Assembly (NCBI GenBank): GCA_001766965.1
Contig: MEKM01000119.1
Location: 6,141-19,825, forward strand
Direction of reading: 5' to 3'
Source: Acidobacteria bacterium RIFCSPHIGHO2_01_FULL_67_28
GTDB lineage: Bacteria; Acidobacteriota; Terriglobia; Acidiferrales; 2-02-FULL-67-57
Length of the DNA: 13,685 nt
The notes beneath the pieces were generated by a model. That model saw only the letters and a program-made list of their open reading frames with translations. It did not search any database and had not been told where the DNA came from. This document shows positions 7,133-13,685 of the stretch, one piece after another; positions within the stretch are counted from its first letter, which is position 1; the number at the start of each line of letters is the position of its first letter. Made by a program: the position numbers and the translations under genes.

Positions 7133-7766
7133 GGCGTGGCTGCGGTGAGGTCGACGCCCGCCGGGTCGTGCATCTCGGCGCGGGGCTGCCGCTTCTTTTC
7201 GTAGGCCGTAATCTCGTTGGCGTGCTGGAGCGAGAGGCCGATTTCGTCCAGTCCTTTGAGCAGGCTTTCCTTGCGGGCCGGGTCAATCTGGAACTCGAAG
7301 CGCAACCCGCCGTCGTCGGCAACCGTCTGTTTCTCGAGATCCACCGAAAGGCGGTAGCCTTCCCTTTCGGCGCGGCGGAACAACTCGTCCACCTCGGCGT
7401 CGGCAAGCGCCACCGGCAAGACGCCGTTCTTGAAGCAATTGTTGTAGAAGATGTCGCCGAAGCTCGGGGCGATGACGACGCGGAAGCCGTAGTCGAGCAC
7501 GCCCCAGACGGCGTGCTCGCGGCTGGAGCCGCAGGCGAAGTTGGCGCGGGTCAAGAGAACCGAAGCGCCCCGGTAGCGCGGCCGGTTGAGCGGGAAGTCG
7601 GGGTTGGGTTTCTCGCCGTCGAGATAGCGCCAGTCGTAGAAAAGCAGCCGGCCGTACCCCTCGCGCGTCAGCAGCTTGCAGAACTGCTTGGGGATCATCT
7701 GGTCGGTGTCGACGTTGACCCGGTCGAGCGCCGCCACCACCCCCGCGTGTTTTGTGAACGGGTGCA

Positions 7767-7767
<1 letters not shown>
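7126..7767 (-). CDS. leuD: 3-isopropylmalate dehydratase small subunit
   Basis: The 213-residue protein is the swivel subunit of the LeuCD heterodimer. With LeuC it isomerises 2-isopropylmalate to 3-isopropylmalate in leucine synthesis. It begins MHPFTKHAGVVAALDRVNVDTDQMIPKQF, the typical LeuD opening, and has the substrate-loop motif ANFACGSSREHA (residues 75-86). The length is normal for the proteobacterial-style form. The ATG at 7767-7765 is chosen over an in-frame start eight codons upstream (7791) because family homology begins here. Its A is also the last base of the leuC TGA stop (TGATG), a one-base overlap typical of translational coupling, and a GGAG lies about seven bases upstream within leuC. 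The C-terminus (AEMHDPAGVDLTAATPR) runs slightly past the conserved core. Confidence 0.96.
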
Positions 7768-9188
<1,421 letters not shown>

Positions 9189-9244
9189 GGCCCTCAAGAA
9201 CTCGCTCGGAACCAGGCAGGAGTCTTGCCTCACCCCCAGGCCGC

Positions 9245-9273
9245 ATTATACTCCGGCAGCGGCGCGCCGCCAA
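9245..9273 (-). promoter_or_regulatory. Promoter of leuCD
   Basis: On the minus strand, TTGGCG (9273-9268, four of six) is followed after 17 bases by a perfect TATAAT (9250-9245). Transcription should start near 9238, giving a leader of about 50 bases to the leuC ATG. The leader holds a short AGGCA...TGCCT hairpin. It is too short for a leader-peptide attenuator or T-box, and I see neither. Confidence 0.6.
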
Positions 9274-9298
9274 CGCCTCGCCGCTCACCCAGACCTAT

Positions 9299-9415
9299 GT
9301 CATTCCGAGCGCAGCGCCTGCCCTGAGCGAAGTCGAAGGGAGGAATCTGCATGTCGTTCAACCAGGCCGAAATGCAGATCCCTCGGGGCCAGGGCAATCA
9401 AGCCCTCGGGATGAC
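9299..9415. repeat. 117-bp imperfect palindromic repeat (REP-like)
   Basis: The outer arms GTCATTCCGAG (9299-9309) and CTCGGGATGAC (9405-9415) pair at 10 of 11 positions. An inner stem, 9340-9352 with 9372-9384, pairs at 12 of 13 positions around a 19-base loop. Between them, 9319-9340 is a 22-base unit whose exact reverse complement lies at 569-590, and CCCTCGGG occurs twice (9380-9387 and 9403-9410). There is no convincing ORF. The element fills most of the 253-base gap between leuC and the HAD phosphatase gene. It resembles dispersed intergenic repeats common in Acidobacteriota and other soil bacteria, and may end the upstream operon's transcript. Confidence 0.75.
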
Positions 9416-9441
9416 ACCGGGGTCACGGCGGCGCCGGCCAA

Positions 9442-10266
9442 TCAGTGCGAAGACGCCAGGATGCCTTCGACGGCGGCGCACCAGCCGGCGGGGCCGGCGG
9501 CGGCCAGGCGGACGCCGCGGAGCTTCGCGCGCGCTTCGGGGTCGTGGGAGCCGTCGGGCCGGGCGATGAGCACGGCCATGTCCGCCACGGCGAGGAAGTC
9601 GAGATCGTTCGGGCTGTCGCCCAAGGCGACCGTACGCAGCCGGCCGCTGTACTTCTTCGTGTAAAACTCCACCAAGCGGCGCACGGCCACGCCCTTATCG
9701 TTGTCGCCCATCAGGTGGAGGAAGCGCCCCCCTTCGCGCCAGCGCAGGCCGCGCTGCTGGAGCCAGTTGAAAAACTTTTCCTTCTGTTTGGCCGTGCCCT
9801 TCTCCAGCAGGAAGGGCTCGTCGAACTCGCGCTGGCGGGCGCGGCGGGCCTGGGCGAGCGGCAGGCCGCAGAGCTTGGCGACCTCCTTGTCGGTCAGGCG
9901 GCTGAAGCCGCGGACGCGGACGCCGCTGGTCTCGGCGGCTTCGTCGAGCGCCTGGACGAGCTTGGCGTAGGACACGCCCAGCTCCAGCACGTCGCAGTCG
10001 GCCCCCTTGCGCGCGGCCGGCAAGGGAAACGGGAAATAGTTCCGGGGAACATAGATGGCTCCGCCGTTCTCGGAGACGTAGGGGTCCGGCACGCCCAGCT
10101 CTTCGCGCAGCGGCAGAATCTCGGCGCGGGTCTTGCTGGTGCAGAAGACGAGCGGGGTGCGCCGCCGCCGCAGCTCGTCCAGGGCCGGCGCGGCCGCCTG
10201 CCAGGAATACGTCTTGGCGTCGAGCAGCGTGCCGTCGAGGTCGGTGAAGATGACGAGCTGGGCCAT
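9442..10266 (-). CDS. mpgP: HAD phosphatase of the mannosyl-3-phosphoglycerate phosphatase (MPGP) family
   Basis: This 274-residue protein has the HAD motifs D9-L-D11-G-T-L-L-D (nucleophile D9, acid/base D11), T43-S44 in FCTSKTRAE, and GDSPND (216-221). MPGP-family signatures are also present: VSENGGAIYVP (64-74), REFDEPFLLE (146-155) and RFLHLMGDNDKG (181-192). The family removes phosphate from mannosyl- or glucosyl-3-phosphoglycerate. With gpgS in the same operon and no GT55 mannosyl-3-phosphoglycerate synthase in the window, the likely substrate is glucosyl-3-phosphoglycerate, or a mannosylated derivative of it, so the gene could equally be named gpgP. It is the last gene of the operon, 12 bases after the membrane-protein gene, with a weak ribosome site. 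A palindromic repeat begins about 26 bases past its stop. Family is firm; substrate is inferred. Confidence 0.9.
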   Translation of the reverse strand: MAQLVIFTDLDGTLLDAKTYSWQAAAPALDELRRRRTPLVFCTSKTRAEILPLREELGVPDPYVSENGGAIYVPRNYFPFPLPAARKGADCDVLELGVSYAKLVQALDEAAETSGVRVRGFSRLTDKEVAKLCGLPLAQARRARQREFDEPFLLEKGTAKQKEKFFNWLQQRGLRWREGGRFLHLMGDNDKGVAVRRLVEFYTKKYSGRLRTVALGDSPNDLDFLAVADMAVLIARPDGSHDPEARAKLRGVRLAAAGPAGWCAAVEGILASSH

Positions 10267-10278
10267 GGGCTGACCGTC

Positions 10279-10983
10279 CTAGAGGTGGCGGACGCCTTCG
10301 TGCTCGTCTTCGCGCGCGCCGCGTTTGAGCAGCGATTCGAGCGCCTCCCGGGCCAGGTCCTTCCCGGCCAGGCCGAAGGCAATGGCGAGCCCGGTGACGA
10401 TGCCGCCGAAGACCACCCCGAAAGTGATGGCCAGCGTCGTGCGTCCGATGCCCAGGTGCTCGCAGGCGACGATAATGGCGAGCAGCCAGATGAACACCCG
10501 CACCGCAGCCGCCAGCAAGCGCGCGCTCGCCAGTTGGGCGTTCACGGCGGCGATGAGCACACCGCGGGCGAAGAAGGATGCGGCCAGGCCTCCCACCACC
10601 AGGATGAGCGCCGCGGTCAGCAGGTGCGGCAGGTAGACGAAGAAGCGCAGCACCAGGTCGCTCCCCGCCGGCCCCAGCGTGTTCAACGCCAGGAACACTC
10701 CGAAGAGCAGCACCAAACCGCCGGCGCACTGGCCCACGACGTAGGAGGTGCCGCGGGACACCCCGACGCGCTCCACCACCGCGGCCAGCCCGAGCCGCTC
10801 CGCCAGCCGGTCGAAGCGCGCCAGGCGCAGCCCGTGGTAGACCACCTGCTTCACCACCCAGCCGGCCACCGCCGCCACCAGCAGCACCACCACCGCCGCC
10901 GACAACTGCGGCAGGTAGTCCATCACCTGCTGCCGGAGTTGGTTCAGCGGCTCGACCACCGCCCGCTGCCAGAATTCGTTCAT
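10279..10983 (-). CDS. Small MscS-like (conserved TM helix) membrane protein
   Basis: This 234-residue protein has about five hydrophobic segments, near residues 24-44, 80-103, 114-138, 158-178 and 184-206. The segment LPHLLTAALILVVGGLAASFFARGV resembles the 'conserved TM helix' repeat of MscS-related proteins. The last segment, FGGIVTGLAIAFGLAGKDLAREALESLL, has the Gly/Ala spacing of an MscS pore-lining helix. The protein then stops within about 25 charged residues, so the MscS cytoplasmic beta and vestibule domain is missing. The stop is a normal TAG with another gene 12 bases on, so this looks like its natural length. A strong GGAAGGAGGAG ribosome site lies before the ATG, 13 bases after the glycosyltransferase stop. 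Its place among compatible-solute genes suggests a role in membrane-tension response or solute efflux; this is inference. Confidence 0.75.
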   Translation of the reverse strand: MNEFWQRAVVEPLNQLRQQVMDYLPQLSAAVVVLLVAAVAGWVVKQVVYHGLRLARFDRLAERLGLAAVVERVGVSRGTSYVVGQCAGGLVLLFGVFLALNTLGPAGSDLVLRFFVYLPHLLTAALILVVGGLAASFFARGVLIAAVNAQLASARLLAAAVRVFIWLLAIIVACEHLGIGRTTLAITFGVVFGGIVTGLAIAFGLAGKDLAREALESLLKRGAREDEHEGVRHL

Positions 10984-10996
10984 GGCTCCTCCTTCC

Positions 10997-12265
10997 TCAC
11001 CTGGCGTCCCAGCGGACCACCAGGTCCTGCTTCAACTGCTCGTAGGCTCGACAGAGGTTTTCGATCTCCTGCTCGGCCTGGTCGTCGCTCGCTTCCTGCG
11101 TGCGCTGGACAAAGGACGCCACCCAGCCGAGGTAAAGCGGCGTCAGGGACTGCAGCAGGTGCTGGCGGTCAAGCTTGCGCCGGTGGAAGGCGACGGCGAA
11201 CTCGTGCACCAGCTGCACCCAGAGGAGATTCTCCAGGCGCAGCTCGCCCGGGACGCCATTGGCCAGCCGCCGGAGCTCTCCGACCAGGTCTTCGCGCAGA
11301 AAAGAGGTGTAGACGGGCTCGAGGTCACGGCAGCCCTGCTGGAAGGCGGTGAGCATGCGCTCCGGGTTCACCCGCACGGACTCGAGGCCGACGGCGTAGG
11401 GGAAGCCAAAAAGCGGCGCCGGCACCGAGCCGCGCACGCTCTTCCAGGTCTTCTCGTATTCTTCCATCAGGCTGAAGAGCGACCCCACCACCTGCGCCAG
11501 CATGGCGGAAAGGTCGGCGCCGGGGTCCTTGGGGTCGTGCAGCTTGGCGCCGAGAAAAACCTGGCAGACCTTGAAGCCTTCGGCGAGCGCCGTGGTGGTC
11601 ATCCAGATGTCCACGCCGTAGCGAGCCACGTCAGTTTCCCAGACGTCCTTGCTCAAAAGGCGGTTGATGAGTTTCCCCGACAATCCGAACTCGCCCCCGA
11701 TGGGCTGCCGGAGGCGGGTGCCGTAGAGCGCGCGGGTGAGCGGGTAGACGATGCTGTTGGTGATGGTGCCGTCGTACTTGTGGCGGCGGTAGTAGGGGGC
11801 GACGTAGTCGAACTCGTTCTGGAGCACCGGGCGCACCAGCAGGTCTACCCAGTCGGGGGTGATGCTGCGCAGGTCGGCGTCCACCACCGCGCAGGCCCGG
11901 GCCTTCAGCTGCTGCGCGGCGCGGAAGATGGTGCGGAAGGCGCTGCCCTTGCCCGGCAGGCCGTGGTAGGGGGTGGTGATGCGGTGAACGGGCTGAAGCG
12001 GATGGCGCACGAGCAGGAGCTTGTCGGTTTCGAGCTGCGCCTCCAGCACCGCCTGCGGCGTGCCGTCCTTCGAGCCGCCATCGGAATTGACGATGACGCA
12101 GCGCTGGTCGGAAAAATGTCTGGCCAGCCCGGCGCTCACTGCCCGCACCACGTGGCCGATGGTGCGGGCGTTGTTGTAGCTGGGGATGCCGATGACGATG
12201 TCGGCCTCGCCCAGCTTGTCCATCGCCTGCCGGGCGTCGGGGGCCAGGATGTCAACTTCAGGCAT
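10997..12265 (-). CDS. GT-A glycosyltransferase, mannosylglycerate synthase-like
   Basis: This 422-residue cytosolic enzyme has a GT-A fold: IVIGIPSYNN (23-32) at the nucleotide site, NSDGGSKDGT (60-69), LPGKGSAFR (103-111), and the metal-binding D129-A-D131. Further motifs are QPIGGEFG (187-194), RYGVDIW (215-221) and KLHDPKDP (241-248). This order parallels Rhodothermus mannosylglycerate synthase (YDAD, QPLGGE, WGID, GKAH), as I recall it. The helical C-terminal half also fits. Candidate activities are mannosyl or glucosyl transfer to glycerate, to glucosylglycerate (MggS-like) or to glucosyl-3-phosphoglycerate (MggA-like). The sequence alone does not decide donor or acceptor. Its ATG lies inside the end of gpgS with an eight-base overlap and there is no strong ribosome site of its own, so translation is probably coupled to gpgS. 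Confidence 0.82.
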   Translation of the reverse strand: MPEVDILAPDARQAMDKLGEADIVIGIPSYNNARTIGHVVRAVSAGLARHFSDQRCVIVNSDGGSKDGTPQAVLEAQLETDKLLLVRHPLQPVHRITTPYHGLPGKGSAFRTIFRAAQQLKARACAVVDADLRSITPDWVDLLVRPVLQNEFDYVAPYYRRHKYDGTITNSIVYPLTRALYGTRLRQPIGGEFGLSGKLINRLLSKDVWETDVARYGVDIWMTTTALAEGFKVCQVFLGAKLHDPKDPGADLSAMLAQVVGSLFSLMEEYEKTWKSVRGSVPAPLFGFPYAVGLESVRVNPERMLTAFQQGCRDLEPVYTSFLREDLVGELRRLANGVPGELRLENLLWVQLVHEFAVAFHRRKLDRQHLLQSLTPLYLGWVASFVQRTQEASDDQAEQEIENLCRAYEQLKQDLVVRWDAR

Positions 12266-13484
12266 GGGTCGTTACGGGGGCGTTGTCTTCCTCTACGGCC
12301 AGCTCGAGTTGGCCGAAGAAATCCGGCAGAGCGGCCGCCACGCGGTTCCAGTTGGGGATGAGCGCCGCCCCCAGCGGGTCTTTCAGGTAGTCCTCGGCGG
12401 CCAGGCGGATGGCCTGGGCGAAGGCCTGCACCGCCACTTCCTCTTCGTGACGGTCAAAGTCGAGGCCGTTGATCATGGCGTCGGCGTGGTAGCGGGTGAT
12501 GGTGTCTTCGGCGGTGCGGACGTACTTGGTCTGGATGGTGCGCAGGGCGCCCTCGGAGATGACGGCGCCATCGGCGGCCAGCATCCGGAAAAGCGTCTTG
12601 GCGATGTCCACCGTCATCCGCATCAGCCCCTTCTGCGCGTCCTCGGCCGAGAGCGACTGGTGCTTGTGCTCGTAGTTGTCGGCCACGTCCACCTGGCAAA
12701 TGCGCTTCAGCGAGCAGTTCCGGTAGACCTCGGCCAGCACGCCCACTTCCAGGCCCCAGTCGGCCGGGATGCGGTTCACCCGGGCCAGCTCGGCGTCCAT
12801 GGCGAACTCCCCGGCCAGCGGGTAGCGAAAGCTGTCGAGATAGACCAGGAAGGGCAAGTGCCCGAAGATTTCCTTCAGCGTGCGCACGAAGGGGGTGACG
12901 AAGAGGCGGGTGACTCGCCCGTGCAACTTGGTCGTGTAGCGGGCGTAGAATCCCTTGGCGAACTCGAAGTCCACGTTGGGGTTGGCGATGGGGTGCATCA
13001 GCCGGGCCAGCAGTTCGCGGTTGTAGTTGACGATGTCGCAGTCGTGCAGCCCGATGATCTTGGCCTGGCCGCTCGCCAGCACGTAGCCGTAAGCGATCCA
13101 GCAGGCCCGGCCCTTGCCCGCCGGCCCCGCCGCCAGCCGCTTCTCCTCCAGCAGCCGGAACAGCCGCTGCACGCGCTCGCCCTCGTTCCAGATGACGCGC
13201 ACGTTCTTGTGGACGTCGTACAGCCGCTTCTTGGCGTCCGCGAACTGGCTGGCATCGGCGTTGCCGAGCGAGAGGACGATCTGCTTCAGGTAGGGAATCT
13301 TCGGGAGCTCTTTCAGGATGCCGGTCATGGCCTCGGTCTCGAACTCCGAGTAGAGCGCGGGCAGGACGAGGGCCATGGGAGAGGTCCGAGAGAAGCGCAC
13401 CAGCTCGTCTTCGATCTCCTCGATGCGCCGCGTCCCGAGCCGGTGCAGCGTCGCCACCACGCCAGTTTGGAAAAAGTCCGCCAT
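12258..13484 (-). CDS. gpgS: Glucosyl-3-phosphoglycerate synthase
   Basis: This 408-residue GT81-type enzyme transfers glucose from an NDP-glucose to 3-phosphoglycerate, the first step to glucosylglycerate. It starts MADFFQTGVVATLHRLGT, the typical opening of non-mycobacterial GpgS. LVLPALYSEFE (39-49) is the nucleotide-binding segment, PAGKGRACWIAYGY (121-134) follows, and the metal motif is D148-C-D150 in LHDCDIVNY. NPNVDFEFAKGFYAR, GRVTRLFVTPFVR, GEFAMD (225-230), DWGLEVG (242-248) and YEHKHQ (271-276) complete the acceptor and metal site. The ATG at 13484 is chosen over an in-frame TTG at 13565 because AAGGAG lies nine bases upstream, the family alignment starts here, and the longer frame would cover the -10 box and leader. 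It is the first gene of a four-gene operon and overlaps the next by eight bases. Confidence 0.93.
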   Translation of the reverse strand: MADFFQTGVVATLHRLGTRRIEEIEDELVRFSRTSPMALVLPALYSEFETEAMTGILKELPKIPYLKQIVLSLGNADASQFADAKKRLYDVHKNVRVIWNEGERVQRLFRLLEEKRLAAGPAGKGRACWIAYGYVLASGQAKIIGLHDCDIVNYNRELLARLMHPIANPNVDFEFAKGFYARYTTKLHGRVTRLFVTPFVRTLKEIFGHLPFLVYLDSFRYPLAGEFAMDAELARVNRIPADWGLEVGVLAEVYRNCSLKRICQVDVADNYEHKHQSLSAEDAQKGLMRMTVDIAKTLFRMLAADGAVISEGALRTIQTKYVRTAEDTITRYHADAMINGLDFDRHEEEVAVQAFAQAIRLAAEDYLKDPLGAALIPNWNRVAAALPDFFGQLELAVEEDNAPVTTHA

Positions 13485-13536
13485 CGCCTCCCTCTCCTTG
13501 GAGCTTACATGCAGGACTGCAATTGACTGAGATTTG

Positions 13537-13565
13537 ATTCTAGGAGGCGAGCCAACCGAAGTCAA
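13537..13565 (-). promoter_or_regulatory. Promoter of the gpgS operon
   Basis: On the minus strand, TTGACT (13565-13560, five of six) is followed after exactly 17 bases by TAGAAT (13542-13537, five of six). Transcription should start near 13530, giving a leader of about 46 bases that carries AAGGAG before the gpgS ATG. The promoter starts 12 bases past the upstream gene's stop, so the operon has its own start site. The near-consensus boxes suggest housekeeping-type expression. Confidence 0.65.
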
Positions 13566-13577
13566 ACAAAACCGGCT

Positions 13578-13685
13578 TCAATCCTTGGAGGGAATGTCGG
13601 GCAGCATCTTCCCGATGCGCCAGGCGTAGTGGATGCCGGAGAGCACGGTGAGCGCGGCCGTCAGCCAGAGCAGCAAGTCTTTCGC
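13578..13685 (-). CDS. pgsA: C-terminal end of a probable CDP-alcohol phosphatidyltransferase (PgsA-like), partial
   Basis: Only the last 35 residues are in the window, and the gene's 5' part lies beyond its right edge. The fragment runs AKDLLLWLTAALTVLSGIHYAWR, one hydrophobic helix followed by a basic turn, and ends IGKMLPDIPSKD and TGA. This matches the usual C-terminal membrane helix of PgsA-type CDP-diacylglycerol--glycerol-3-phosphate phosphatidyltransferases, which make phosphatidylglycerol phosphate. The diagnostic CDP-alcohol motif would lie upstream, so the assignment rests on a short segment and another membrane protein is possible. It is on the same strand as the gpgS operon, but a separate promoter lies between them. 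Confidence 0.5.
   Translation of the reverse strand, partial: AKDLLLWLTAALTVLSGIHYAWRIGKMLPDIPSKD

Noticed and set aside
9189..9233. GTG start adding 15 residues to LeuC
   Set aside because: It would lie about five bases after the predicted transcription start, and the added residues do not resemble LeuC.
9251..9441. Small ORF within the palindromic repeat (frames around 9187-9414 and 9351-9569)
   Set aside because: The sequence is explained by nested inverted repeats, and the translations are low-complexity without a credible start site.
9445..11352. 635-residue plus-strand open frame
   Set aside because: It is antisense to the HAD phosphatase, the MscS-like gene and part of the glycosyltransferase, all with convincing motifs. 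Its translation is His/Gln/Arg-rich with no domain.
12258..13484. Classification of the first operon gene as GT55 mannosyl-3-phosphoglycerate synthase
   Set aside because: The MADFFQTG opening, LPALYSEFE, LHDCDIV and YEHKHQ motifs are those of GpgS (GT81).
12186..13526. 446-residue plus-strand open frame (with a similar one at 10982-12361)
   Set aside because: These are antisense to gpgS and the second glycosyltransferase and have no recognisable motif.
13485..13565. TTG start adding 27 residues to GpgS
   Set aside because: The added codons cover the -35/-10 boxes and the AAGGAG ribosome site. The family N-terminus is MADFFQ at 13484.

Overview
The window is G+C-rich bacterial chromosome (about two thirds G+C by eye) with tightly packed genes and short intergenic gaps. 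Three things suggest an Acidobacteriota-like soil or environmental bacterium: the codon bias, sigma70-type promoters, and a dispersed palindromic repeat of the kind beginning GTCATTCCGAG. This taxonomic call is an inference and no marker gene is present. The genes look native: base composition is even and there are no transposases, integrases, tRNAs, rRNAs or CRISPR arrays.

Layout, left to right. (1) 2-556 (+): the C-terminal part of an M20 metallopeptidase of the glutamate carboxypeptidase type. (2) 557-680: a stem-loop carrying a 22-base repeat, then a promoter that may drive a leaderless mRNA. (3) 681-3149 (+): a secreted M1 zinc aminopeptidase-like protein, followed at 3216-5012 (+) by asparagine synthetase asnB. 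(4) A hairpin at 5017-5038 between convergent units, then the minus-strand pair rlpA (6095-5412) and a HIT-family hydrolase (5405-5058). (5) A compact divergent region (6096-6182) with a strong rlpA promoter and a palindrome, then a zinc-ribbon rhomboid protease at 6183-7097 (+). (6) leuC-leuD on the minus strand (9188-7126), overlapping by one base, with a good promoter. (7) A 117-bp imperfect palindromic repeat (9299-9415). (8) A four-gene minus-strand operon, 13484-9442: glucosyl-3-phosphoglycerate synthase (gpgS), a second GT-A glycosyltransferase, a small MscS-like membrane protein, and an MPGP-type HAD phosphatase. (9) The 3' end of a probable pgsA (13685-13578).

The most interesting unit is region 8. 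GpgS makes glucosyl-3-phosphoglycerate and an MPGP-family HAD enzyme can dephosphorylate it to glucosylglycerate, a compatible solute. The second glycosyltransferase carries the motif order of the single-step mannosylglycerate synthase family (DAD, QPxGGE, GVDIW, KLHD), so it could extend the product, for example to mannosylglucosylglycerate, or work in parallel. Between these enzymes lies a membrane protein with MscS/TM-helix character that ends just after its pore-like last helix. Overlapping or nearly abutting reading frames and one strong promoter (TTGACT-17-TAGAAT) indicate a single transcript. The inferred system is osmolyte synthesis genetically linked to a possible tension-sensing release channel.

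Three independently chosen promoter/start pairs (rlpA, leuC, gpgS) give similar 5' leaders of about 42-50 nt. That consistency supports the start codons chosen here over the longer alternatives.
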